Shown: positions 41,893 to 52,688 of the stretch, one piece after another
How positions within the stretch are numbered: position 1 is the stretch's first letter
Layout: the number at the start of each line of letters is the position of its first letter
From: Megaleporinus macrocephalus
Taxonomy: Eukaryota > Chordata > Actinopteri > Characiformes > Anostomidae
Assembly: GCA_021613375.1 (NCBI GenBank)
Contig: CM038726.1
Coordinates: forward strand, 14,303,341 to 14,367,340
Reading direction: 5' to 3'
DNA length: 64,000 bases
Notes under the pieces: generated by a model
The model's database searches: none
Seen by the model: the letters and a program-made list of their open reading frames with translations, nothing else
What the model was told of the DNA's origin: nothing
Translations under genes and position numbers: made by a program

Positions 41893-42297
41893 TAAACCTC
41901 TTGCAGCAAAACAGTGTCACCTCATGGAACTACTAACTCATTTACTCACTTACTCATGTTTAGCAGGCTTAAGATTCTCCACATGGGGGAGCTATTAGCA
42001 CTGAAATAGCCCTTGATGCTTCTTAAGAATAGTGCTGCTCATCAGAGACACCGTGTCCATGTTTTTTTTTTAAGTTGTCTTGGTTTTCTTATATTTGATC
42101 TAAACAGACAATTGCTCGCGTTGTGAGTAGCAACCAAATACAGGCGTACTCATAGAGCAGGGTGTAATGTCTGAGAGTGAGTTTTCCATTGCGTAAGATT
42201 GTGTGCCACCATTGCTTCAGTGGAACAGTATGTTTTTGTGACAGGTCTTCCTCCAGTCTTATTCTTGCCATATTTGTATCTCTATGAGATCTGGTTG

Positions 42298-42318
42298 ACA
42301 TGATGATGATGATGATGA
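42298..42318. repeat. short (ATG)n microsatellite
   Basis: Six ATG-type units ending in ACG. Confidence 0.8.
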
Positions 42319-42339
42319 CGATTGAAAGCTGTCCGTCTG

Positions 42340-42480
42340 TTAAAAAGAAAATTCCAGCAGGGCTTCTGAGAGGTGCAATTATCTTAACGTAGGCCCAGTT
42401 GTTGGGAGATTGTGAGTTTGATCCCAGGCGACACCACACACATTCACGGTCCAAGAGAGCATAATTTAGTCCAATGATGT
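42340..42480. repeat. possible SINE-like repeat with a tRNA-type B-box word
   Basis: GGCCCAGTTGTTGGGAGATT is followed by GTGAGTTTGATCCCAGGCGA. GAGTTTGATCC resembles a polymerase III B box (GGTTCGANTCC). The A box and a 3' tail are not evident. Confidence 0.35.
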
Positions 42481-44062
42481 TGTGTGAGCAGCAGATTTAG
42501 GAAAGCGTCATGCATTCAAGAGGAAACATGAGCTCGACCTCACTCGCCCAGATCAGTGGCATTGCATGATAGTGTGAGTCCTGGATGAAAACATTCATGA
42601 CTAATTTGTGAAGAACACAGTATCAAAAATAAAGAGAGGAAGTCCCGACACAACTCTGTCTTTTCTTATTTCATGCGTTCTATTGTGCATCCGCCCTGGA
42701 AAGATTCTTTTGTGTCGTTTATGAAATATGACTTTTAGAAATTAAACCCTAAACTCTGTATGTTATTTCGTGCTACAGAATATGGCCTAACCCAATAATG
42801 GGATGAATCATTCAAGCACTGTTTTCCAGTGCACGCCGTCAGCCTCATTTGCCTCATTTCCTTGCCTGTTTTCCTTTATAACCAGCTCGACGGCTTGACT
42901 GGTTTCCTTCAAAACTTCATCAGCTCAGTTCTGCTCAGCAGTCCAGCATACCAGAGCAGAAAGCTGTGTACCTAAGCTAACGTTTAAAGCTAAAAAGAGT
43001 CATTTGTTCATTGAAACTTACTCACAGCACTTTACTTGCGTTCCATCTTGCTGTCGCTTCAGCTCTCCTGCTTTCTGTCTCGCGTTCTCACGACTTTAAT
43101 TTTCCTAGTCCGGATTTGTTTCTGCATACCGCGAAGAGAGACGGGACAGATTTATGAAGCGTTTGCACTTCACGCCGTGGCTCATAACTGTCAGATAGTT
43201 TGCATAACTTGTTATAAAGACATCAATAAATAGCCACCTATTCCACAGTGATAATTCTTCATATTAAAGCCATATATTTAAGTGTTATTTCATCTGCCAC
43301 ATTTAAGCGTTTCGCTTACGCAACAGCTATTAGAGTTAAATATATGGGGCAGCATCAAGTAATCCACAAGCAATATTTGTAGCTTTTGGAGCCATCTGTT
43401 AGCTCTTACATAATAAACGAATTAAGAACTAATCAAGCCTTTAGAGTTATTCATCATGCAGCACTGTATTCACATTACTTTGTAACAGACAGATCTGAGA
43501 GTCTGAGCGTGTGTTGAAACTAATCTTATCGTAAGGCCTTAACGTGATCAGTTTTATAATGTGCTTCGGTTTGAATAGTGACCTAGAAGTAGTAGTGGTT
43601 AATTGTGATGCATTTCACGGTTTTTAATTGTTTTCTGTTGTGTGTTTAAAACAGATTTTAATGTAAGCCAGTGTAATCAGGCTTTTTCCCAAAATCTTTG
43701 TGGACCATATTTTAGTACATTCATCATGAAATTCGCACACAATGTGAAAACGAGCAGGTAATTTTAAAATGTGTCAAAACCTGAGATATAGTCCTGGCGT
43801 TAAAAATTATTTTAAAAAAGCCATTAATAACTAATTTTTGACCAGTTGTCATATTAACACCTTAACTTCGAAAGCTTTAATCACTACATACTGCAGTTAC
43901 AGTATAACTGACAATGTATTTTAAAAGTGGATCCTTCTTGTGATGTCATTAATTGTGGTGGAAATGATTTTCTGTTCATAAATCATATGAATGCCTTAGT
44001 TAATCTACAAACTCACCTGCAGCATCTGTGGTTTTTAAATAACGTTTTATTGATTTTTTTTT

Positions 44063-44307
44063 ATATTATTGCTGTCTAAAGAAAAACAAGTATCTCAAAA
44101 GAAGAAACTTTTACAGGAGGGAACAGAAGCAGTCTTAACTTGGAATAACTTTAAGTGATCATAAAGAGGTTTTATTTAGCAATTCCAAAGAATTTCTATT
44201 GGTCCATTGATCATGAAACCTTGACAGTATATAAAGTATATGACAGTATATCATTGTTCAAATGATAAAAATATAGATACATGTTTTTCTTTAGACAGCG
44301 ACAGTAT
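44063..44307 (-). mobile_element. 245-bp foldback MITE copy with long TIRs
   Basis: The left end ATATTATTGCTGTCTAAAGA continues AAAACAAGTA, and the right end reads TACATGTTTTTCTTTAGACA then GCGACAGTAT. They pair over about 31 bp with a few mismatches. The interior has AGAATTTCTATTGGTCCATT followed by GATCATGAAA, the family core. A related fragment lies at about 43700-43790 (TTCATCATGAAATTCGCACA). Confidence 0.7.
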
Positions 44308-46248
44308 TTAACATATACTCAACGATCTCAGTAACCTACAGGAATATACCAACATCCATGCTAACAAACCCTTAGTGTAGTTAATGGCATCTGTCTTTCC
44401 TAGCAATATGGAATCGGGCTGCCAGCCACTTCAGAATAAGAATATCCACACCATATCCGCAGCATCTATAAATTGATCAGAATACTTTAGCACAAAGTTT
44501 AGTGTTGAAACATTCAGTGATTGGTTGGAGTCTCAGCTTTCTTATCTCATATCTTATAGATTATTATTGCAAAAACTTATTATTTTTCTACACTCACAGA
44601 CATTTTAACCCTGAGCCCATATTTTTAAAGCTTTTTGGACTAGAAGCACTGATTAAAGTACTGAGATCCTAGACGAGCTCTCAAGTTCTGAAAGGTTTTT
44701 AGAAACCCTGCTGTCAAAGTGAAAATGAATGTAGAATGAATTTTCCATTTTTTAAAACTAGGCTATGACAGCGAAGGTAAGTAGAGGGATTGATTAAGGC
44801 CATTTGGCAGCTTACGTACATGTGGTCCTTATTACACTTGTCCATGTGAATCCATGTGCAACATATCCACACTCTTCATAAAAATACAATTGCCAAAAGG
44901 GGTTCTTTGGCGGAATACCAAAGAACTTTTATCAGCTATGATCCTTTACTGTCCCCAGGGAACCTAAAAACCATGATTTCTTTCTAATCAGGTTAATCTT
45001 GCGTTCATGCACACGGTATTCAAGTATATGCATTACGTATGCACTGTGCATGACATTCCAACATCCAATAAATGTCCTGCGTGTTTCACCTAAATCCATT
45101 TCTATTTAAAATAACCAGTACTTATCTTACATAAGCATTAACCTCACCAATCCCAAGATCAGGCTTGTCCAGCCCACATAGCTTCGAGAAAACTGACCTT
45201 TCCCCACTTGTTTTACAACCAAGCGGAAACCAACCTAGCATGTATGACTGATCTATCAAGCGGATGATGAATCAGCTACAGTGTGTGAAATCAAGCAATG
45301 CAAGCCTACTAGTACCTCATTTACATATTATTTGCAATAATTATGCCATAGTTCACGCAGATGTTTTGGTGGGGAATCAATCTAGCAAGAGTAGTCAGTG
45401 GGCGTGCACGGAGGCACTGCTTGGAGTGCAATGCTCCCCCTACAGATCAAACTTTCTAATTGTGTGAAGTATGATTTCTTTTTTCTAAAATAATATATTT
45501 AAAAAATCTATTAGAGGCTGTAAGAGGTGCTTCTGCACTAGCAGTGTTTGTTTTGTTTTTGAATATTGGAGATTGTCAGTTCTCTATACAGTTCCACTAT
45601 ATCTTTAAATGGAACGTGATGTAGTTGCTGCATTTGTTTACATCAATGTTGAGAGCTCTTGTCCATACCTAATCACTAATTATAGCATAAGTCAAGTATG
45701 AGTACGGGGCCAAATTTATTACAAAATACTGAGCCAAGGACTTCATGCAACAAGAAAGAGTATAGGTAAAATGTTCAATGCATAATTAGTATTCACCCTA
45801 TTTTTTTATTCAGCTGCAAAGGGCTTTACATAATTTAATCTTAAATAAAACTGGAAAACTGTAAACAAACTGCCAAACTGTCCAACAAGATAAGGATTCC
45901 AATCGAAGTCTAGCCTGTTTGTTGCAGTGCTGTGTGATATTGCTGAACTCAAATCCACTGGTGGCTTGTTCTGTTTAGAATGAACAACTGAGTTGAATCA
46001 GTTAAATAAAAAAGATATGTAGCTAAAGATTTGGTTTTTAACCTGTTAAAGCTAAAGTTATTTTTCTTTTGGTGTACTTACAGCATCTGCATCATTTTAC
46101 TGAATGTAGAGTCAGTTTCTATGGGGAGCATAGTCTGCTATTCAAAGAACTCATATGGGTTCACGTGCAAAGAGGTAGTTAGATATTTCTTAGTTGTTTG
46201 TTTATTTAAATAAATGCTATTGTGTCTCGTTTCCTTCTCACCCTACAG
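44308..46248. other. non-coding stretch just upstream of exon A
   Basis: Intron sequence leading to the exon A acceptor. 44865-44990 contains AAGGGGTTCTTTGGCGG and CCAAAGAACTTTTATCAG, possibly a further degenerate GGTTCT-type repeat. Confidence 0.6.
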
Positions 46249-46386
46249 GTATTTACTTGCTGGACATGATCTACATCGACTCTGCCTATCCTGCATCAGA
46301 CAGCATCATTGAGACTGAGCAGAGAACAAATCAAATGAACAATCTCCTGAGAGTGATCTCTGACCTGCAGATGTCCTGCAATTACG
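46249..46386 (+). CDS. ralgps1: ralgps1 internal exon A (C-terminal part of RasGEF/CDC25 domain)
   Basis: RALGPS1 is a guanine-nucleotide exchange factor that activates Ral GTPases; it has an N-terminal RasGEF domain, a proline-rich linker and a C-terminal PH domain. This 138-nt exon follows a pyrimidine-rich acceptor ending in AG at 46247-46248 and precedes a GTCAGT donor at 46387. It enters in phase 1 (one base of a Gly codon comes from the previous exon) and leaves in phase 1. The translation includes [19 protein letters not shown], then [18 protein letters not shown], which matches the conserved end of the RALGPS1 GEF domain. From remembered human sequences it fits RALGPS1 better than RALGPS2, which has IYLTDLTYIDSAYPS here. 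Reading through the donor gives a stop after eight more codons. The preceding exon was not found anywhere in the 46 kb upstream. Confidence 0.93.
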
Positions 46387-47039
46387 GTCAGTTGAACCGG
46401 CGGATTTAAATCGTCAACAAGACCATGATGTTCTTTTATTATAACCATTCTTTCTTACTCCCTCCAGACAAGAATGAAACTAAACATGCGTACTTACTTG
46501 ATTAAGAATGACAGGCACATCTCTTAGTGTTGAATGTTGTTCCACAGGTAACATTATCCGAATCCCATAATTGTGCAGCCCTGTAGAAGGGATTTTCAGC
46601 TGCATTCATTTGTTTCATTCAGGTCCAAAACACAAATAATACCACGTTCCTCTGAGCCGTGCAGGGATACAGTAACTTTTTAAAAAGTGAAATGTTTTAA
46701 TAAGATTTTTTTTAACAGCAGAAGTGCAGAAATAGTGGGATGACCTTTGCTTCATAGTACATCTTTGTTGCCATGTTTAAATAAAGCTAATCCCCTGCAT
46801 TCGGACACTGTGCATGCCAGGATATTTGTAAGAGTATATGAGACCCAGCAGGGCTGGAGAACGCCAGAGAAATCTTAACATGTGCAAAGACAACACGTGT
46901 ATGATGCTGGGCTGTAGCAGGAACGTGGGAGACTTTGTACGAACATGTTCTTCTAAATATGTGCACTGGTAATCACAGGAGTAATACTGTGTGCTCAGTA
47001 AACTAGACACACAATGTATATTTACAGTATTTAAATTTG

Positions 47040-47225
47040 AATATACACTAAAAAAGAAGTTTTTCTAATGATTCTTTAGTAAAGGAAGTTGTTCTATTTA
47101 CGACCATGAGCTGTACATAAAAGCATTTCATGCTTTCAAGGTTCTTTGCTTGGAGAAATGGTTCTTCAGGTTGATTGAGATTATGTTGCAAATAGTTCTG
47201 CATAGCAACAAAATGTGTCCTTAAA
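47040..47225. repeat. degenerate dispersed repeat (GGTTCTATTTAGCA type), copy 2
   Basis: Reads CTAATGATTCTTTAGTAAAG, AAGGTTCTTTGCTTGGAGAA, AGTTCTGCATAGCAACAAAA. It is related to the copy at 34175-34330 and lies in ralgps1 intron A-B. Confidence 0.5.
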
Positions 47226-47691
47226 ATAACAGTACCAGTTTTGGTGTTAGAGCCATTTATGCAGTCAGCTAATAGCTAATAGCTGTTACAGAAAAAATGA
47301 CAGGGCAAACCTTTACACTTTGTATAATGAAGGGTCTAGCGGTGCACATTCAGGTTTGAGACAATGCACCACATTGAAGTCAAGAAAATTTTTGAGAATT
47401 TATAAACAATTTCAGAGAAAAAAATCTTGTGTTTGTTTATTATAAGCCCCTATACACGTTTTTTCTCAGTTTACTCTGAAAGCATGCACCCAAACTGCCT
47501 GGTTATGATCATTTGACCATGTTTTCCTCTGAAAATAAAGTTAAAGTCTTAAAGTCTTTTGTTCTGTAACACTATTCTTTCAGATTTTTCAACAATGTAT
47601 TGAAATCATTGCACTCCTCATTCAAATTATCAAACAAACAATAGATAAAAGTTGTGACATAGGTGTCTCATTAGAGTACAAGTGGAGGAGA

Positions 47692-48395
47692 AGACTTTAT
47701 TTCAACATAATCAATCAAAGTTCAGAGACTGTAAGACTTTATTTCAACATAATCAATCAAAGTTCAGAGACAGTAAGACTATTTCAGCATAATCAATCAA
47801 AATTCAGAGACAGTAAGACTTTATTTCAACATAATCAAAATTCAGAGACAGTAAGACTTTATTTCAGCATAATCAATCAAAATTCAGAGACAGTAAGACT
47901 TTATTTCAGCATAATCAATCAAAATTCAGAGACAGTAAGACTTTATTTCAGCATAATCAATCAAAATTCAGAGACAGTAAGACTTTATTTCAGCATAATC
48001 AATCAAAATTCAGAGACAGTAAGACTTTATTTCAGCATAATCAATCAAAATTCAGAGACAGTAAGACTTTATTTCAACATAATCAAAATTCAGAGACAGT
48101 AAGACTATTTCAGCATAATCAATCAAAATTCAGAGACAGTAAGACTTTATTTCAGCATAATCAATCAAAATTCAGAGACAGTAAGACTTTATTTCAGCAT
48201 AATCAATCAAAATTCAGAGACTGTAAGACTTTATTTCAACATAATCAATCAAAATTCAGAGACAGTAAGACTTTATTTCAACATAATCAAAATTCAGAGA
48301 CAGTAAGACTTTATTTCAACATAATTAATCAAAATTCAAACATAATAAGACATTATTTCAACATGATCCGTCAAATTCTCTCAAAATAAGACATT
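47692..48395. repeat. 42-bp minisatellite, about 18 units, in ralgps1 intron A-B
   Basis: The unit reads AGACTTTATTTCAGCATAAT, then CAATCAAAATTCAGAGACAG, then TA. Most steps are 42 bp; some units are 37-38 bp (loss of a CAAT step) or 40 bp (AGACTATTTC, loss of TT). The last two or three units at the right end are strongly diverged. Confidence 0.96.
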
Positions 48396-49114
48396 ATTAG
48401 AAAATAGTATTCTAAAGTGTCTAGCAATCAAATAGCACAGCTAGGTTACTGCAGAGAATGAAGGAGTCTACTGACCTCACTTTGAAGAATTAGCATTCCG
48501 CGTAGCCCTTTCTTCCAGCAGCTCAGACATTGTCCTTCTTAGCCATCTTTTTTGCAGATGATTTCATTTGTAAAGTCAGACTCAAACACCTTTTAGATTT
48601 GGGAGTGGAAAAATTGTCCACCATTGTGCTCATGTGAAACTAACCCAGTTAGTATTAATTAACTAATGTTAGCTCACATTACAGAGTATAACTGTTGTGT
48701 ATGGAATTTGTTATCCCAACAGTAAGCTAGCTGTTATAGCCAACATTAGCTACCCAACAGCTAATGGTGAAAAATTCTGCTATACTTCCAACATATCTAC
48801 AACAATATATAACACAAACCCAGAAACAGCTCAACACTAAGAATCCAACTGCCAATAAATCTCATTGTGCCTTTTGAATCCAAAACTTTGCTCTTCTGAT
48901 TGTTTTATTTAAAAATAAATTTGAAAGTGAAGTAAGGAATGATAAAAGGAATGCATTATATTGCTGTATAAATGATGTTGACATTTGAATCAAATAAACT
49001 CTGAACTTTTTCATTGTATGGCAGTGAGAAGCGTTCCTCCCTGCCTCACTGTCTGTTGTTCTTTCTTTGTTTGTTTTTTTTCCATCTTTTTGTCTCTCTC
49101 ATTCTTCTCCACAG

Positions 49115-49208
49115 ATCACCTCGTGACCCTCCCTCATGTGCAAAAGTACTTGATGTCTGTTCGCTACATTGAGGAGCTTCAGAAGTTTGTGGAAGACGAC
49201 AACTTCAA
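49115..49208 (+). CDS. ralgps1: ralgps1 internal exon B (end of RasGEF domain)
   Basis: This 94-nt exon follows a strong polypyrimidine tract ending in CCACAG at 49109-49114 and precedes a consensus GTAAGT donor at 49209. One base carried from exon A completes an Asp codon, and the exon ends two bases into a Lys codon (phase 2). The translation [20 protein letters not shown] continues with [12 protein letters not shown]. The block [28 protein letters not shown] is nearly identical to vertebrate RALGPS1. RALGPS2 has a shorter YDIPMLPHVQ sequence at this point, so the paralogue call rests mainly on this exon. The frame stays open about 130 bp upstream of the acceptor, but the splice site and the homology boundary agree. 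Intron retention would stop translation at once, because the donor supplies an in-frame TAA. Confidence 0.95.
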
Positions 49209-51147
49209 GTAAGTGGAAGTTCACTCATTGCTCCCCGCAGCCCCTGCGGAGTCGGGGGATCTCAAAGTTGAAAAAATGCAAAAGGAGTTTGGTCACCATG
49301 CCGACTCACATGATTGCTTTTTCAGAAAGCGTGGCCCAAAGTGAGGTTGACCTCCAGGCCAAGCACGTCAGTGCAGGTTATTTAGAACTGGGAAAGAAAC
49401 AAAGGAATGATTATGTGTCTTTGTGCACTTCTGGGCGATACGGTGGATGCACCCACTGGTCAGCTGCTGGAAATTCTCGGGTCATATCTCGGCCAGACTG
49501 GCCCATGAGGGGCTTTTATGACCACAGGTTTTATGGCCAGACTAGTCCATGGTTAGATTTTTTTCTAGGTGACCAGCATGCTTAGACGCAGTCATGGAAT
49601 GTAACCCGTGACATTTTAACCAAGACATTTTAATTATAACAGTAAATATTAGCGGAGACTAATATAATATGTTTTTATTAAAAACACTGTGTTGCCTTCG
49701 AGGGTGGGCAAGATTAAGGTCTGGCCCTTCAACACAACAGAATGAATGTTACATGGTATACGTTCACAAGAAGGGATAAATCTTAATGTCTAAGGCCATA
49801 AGTACATCAGACTTTGAGAATTTATCTGCATTTTTGTGACCTACGTAACGTAAACCTTCATACATAATGTTAAAAATACTGATTAGATTGTAAATCCTGC
49901 CCACACTCATGTTTTAGCATCTAAAACCCTTATTGGTTAGTATTTTAAACATACCTAGAAAATAAAGAAATGTTCAGTTTAAAATAAAAGTACTTGGTAA
50001 GTGTTTTAATGGTGTGTATGACTTTTGTTGGTCTGGTTGTCACGCTCAGGGGTGTAACGCTGGTTTTTGAACAGGTTTGGTTGGATTAAACAGGACCTTC
50101 TTTGTTCTTTCGCCACAAAAATAACTTAAATGCAATATACATATATGCATACAAACTTACAAAAATTATTATAGTGCTTTTATATATAAAAAATGTATAT
50201 AACTTATTATAGGGCTTTTATAGATACATTAATCTCCATTTCAAGATGTTTTACTACACAGCATTACAAGCAACTTTAGGAAGTTTAACGTTATCTAAAT
50301 ATATATTTTATGCTTTTGCTTTATTCAGTGTCTTTATTATAGTTATTCATGCCCCATGTCTGTCAGTCTATACATCAGTGATACATGTTTCCAGACTTGT
50401 ACTTTGAACTAACTGGTATAAATTAATATCAGGGTCAGTTTTAGCGTACAGTGTTAGTGCTAGCTACTGTACTATTTGTAGAGCAGGACTGAAAAGTAAA
50501 TTATTTCACGTAATATTCTACAATGTTCTGAAATATTACTACTTCCAAAAGTAGAAATTTGATCAGTTTTGTTTTGTATTGCTATTTTACTGTATAGTCT
50601 CCCAGGAAGGGTGTGGGGGAAGCTGTGCCGAACTGTTTTAGGTTTTAGGTTATTTGAGTAAAAGTGCAGGCCTAACATTTATTACCTGAAAGTGTATCTT
50701 TATAGTTCTTAATAAGTGTGCCATAGGAGCAATATAGGAAAGCTAAGATAATAATAGTACCTTAATTAGCCATCAGGCAAATACTGTGTCATCTGTACAA
50801 TCATTTATATAATAACCAAAATAAAAACTTGTCCTTCGTGCTTTATAAACGCAGGCTTGCAAAACACACAAAGAGCCAGGTTTGGATAGTCAGCAGAATC
50901 CATTGTTTTGCCAAAAAAGATCAAAGATAAAAAATTTAAAAAAAACATTTTGTCAAAAAGTGATTGTTTTACAACTGGCCTAAAACCAAAAGTGAAAGAG
51001 TAAACAGGTTTTCTGCCAGAATACATGCACATGCAGCCTGGAGCGAAGTTCTTGCTGGATGGGTCTTCCTACTTGATGATTGGTCAGGGTGGTAGGAAGG
51101 GGATGGAAACATTTTAATAATGGACTTTAATAGAGTACACTTAAATA

Positions 51148-51878
51148 TACACTTATATGTCAAAAAGTATGTGGACAGCTGACCATCACACCAACATGAG
51201 CTTGATATCCCATTTCAAAACTATCACCATTAATGTGTAGTTGGCTCCCACTTTAAGAATGTAACAGCCTCCACTCTTTTTAGTAAGGCTTTCCACAAAA
51301 TATTGGAGTATGCCTGTGTGAATTTAGGTCCATTCACATTGCTCTCCACTGGAGCTTAGTGGCCTAGTCCAAAAATAGCCCTAGACCATTATGCTACCTC
51401 TACCAAACTTTACTGTTGGCACTATGCATACGGGTAGTGTTCTCTTGGCTTCTGCCAAACCCAGATTCAACCTTCAGATGTGCAGATAGTGAAGTGTGAT
51501 TCGTCATTCCATACCACACATTTCCAATTCTCCAGAGCCCCGCTTTACACCATTCTAGCCAATGCTTGGACTTGCACATACTGATCTTAAGCTTGTGTGA
51601 GCTGAGCAGGAATGGTGATTCTGTAGCCCTGCCAGCTCTGTAAGTTTGTGTGGCCTGTTGCATCCTGGCTGAACTGTTTTGTTCACAGACATTTCCATAC
51701 TACAATAAAAGCTCTAACACTTACTTAACAGACCTATGGCATCAATGGGTGGGCCACATGTAAAATCACTTCTTGGGTAGGACCCATTATACTGCCAGGT
51801 TTTCTCTAGAGCTTGTAAGGCTGTGTGTTTGATTTTATACACCTCATTGTGTCCACATATTTCTGGCCTTATAGTGTA
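51148..51878 (-). mobile_element. internally deleted Tc1-like element (731 bp)
   Basis: The left end TACACTTATATGTCAAAAAG continues into TATGTGGACA, and the right end mirrors it with TGTCCACATATTTCTGGCC followed by TTATAGTGTA. These imperfect inverted repeats of about 30 bp match a very common teleost Tc1-type family. The interior carries reverse-strand transposase remains (for example CCAAACTTTACTGTTGGCAC and GTGTGGCCTGTTGCATCCTG on the + strand), too broken and short to encode an enzyme. It lies in ralgps1 intron B-C, antisense to the gene. Confidence 0.8.
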
Positions 51879-52688
51879 CAAATGGCCATATATTTTAACA
51901 GCTTCATGATCTCACAGTCAGGTTTAATCCACTTTCTCTTTTCTCATTCCGGTTAGTTTAAATCTGTCACAAACTCTCTTCACCTCTGCCTCGCCTCCCT
52001 CGCAGCTGTGCCTGTATTGTAAATCAAAGCAGTGATTTAAGAACTGGATGTTTACGTTGCAAGGCAAGTGACTGTCTGGGAGGTGATATCATCTCGCTCA
52101 AGACTTGTTAATATTAGCTCACAGTAATGAAATTAAATTTAGTAGATTTTATATGACCTGTGGCCTGATTTCAAACAGAATATGATTTACAGTTTTCATC
52201 CAGCTGAAAGCACACACTGAGTGTAATTTACAGGTTTTAATGGATAATAAACATTATAGAGAAATGGTCCATGGGCCGTGATCAGATCCATACAATGACT
52301 GCTTTGTTATACTCTTTAAAACACCTATGATACCTGTTTGAAAAAGCAACATTATTCTTTTCCTGGAGTTTTCATTTTGCTTTTATCTGTGGGAACTGTA
52401 CCATAAATGTGTCGCTACAGAAGATTGAAATTTTGGAACTGATTTTTAAACAAAAGCAGCAAGTCTTCCCATCTAAACATCATTATTTTTTCTCCATTCT
52501 TCTACCTCGGTCTTGGGGAAACAGTTTAGAACCACCCTGAAAAGGTATTTTTGCTTTTTAACGTGAGCCTGAAGGCAAACCAGATTTTTTTTTATACCTT
52601 GTTAGTTCATGTCTCTGATCATGTTAAGCATAATTCATTATATCAATCTAATGACATGATTCCAGTTGTCTGGTTATATTGGATCATG

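Larger units (their letters stand above)
38026..44062. other. non-coding stretch
   Basis: Holds the (ATCT)n array and the SINE-like block. 39530-39640 is pyrimidine-rich. Open frames at 40130-40429 (+) and 42089-42454 (-) match nothing I recognise. Confidence 0.6.
1..46248 (+). other. ralgps1: apparent large 5' intron of ralgps1 (no exon recognised)
   Basis: No open frame in this stretch resembles a known protein, apart from transposon remains. Because exon A starts in phase 1 in the middle of the GEF domain, an upstream exon must exist, so at least part and perhaps all of this stretch is intron. In human, ANGPTL2 lies antisense inside RALGPS1. I looked for a long coiled-coil first exon or fibrinogen-like exons and saw none here. 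Short exons of other genes could have been missed. Confidence 0.55.
46387..49114 (+). other. ralgps1: ralgps1 intron A-B (2,728 bp)
   Basis: Bounded by GTCAGT and CCACAG. It holds a degenerate copy of a dispersed repeat (about 47040-47225) and the 42-bp minisatellite at 47692-48395. The rest is unremarkable AT-rich sequence. Confidence 0.9.

Noticed and set aside
43036..43233. 65-codon open frame with a signal-like hydrophobic start
   Set aside because: Short, no homology recognised, no promoter or splice context.
47692..48395. Regularly spaced repeats resembling a CRISPR array
   Set aside because: There are no unique spacers; the entire 42-bp unit repeats, and the context is a vertebrate intron.
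49169..49585. 138-codon open frame overlapping exon B
   Set aside because: It is in a different frame from the conserved peptide and runs through the GTAAGT donor into the intron.
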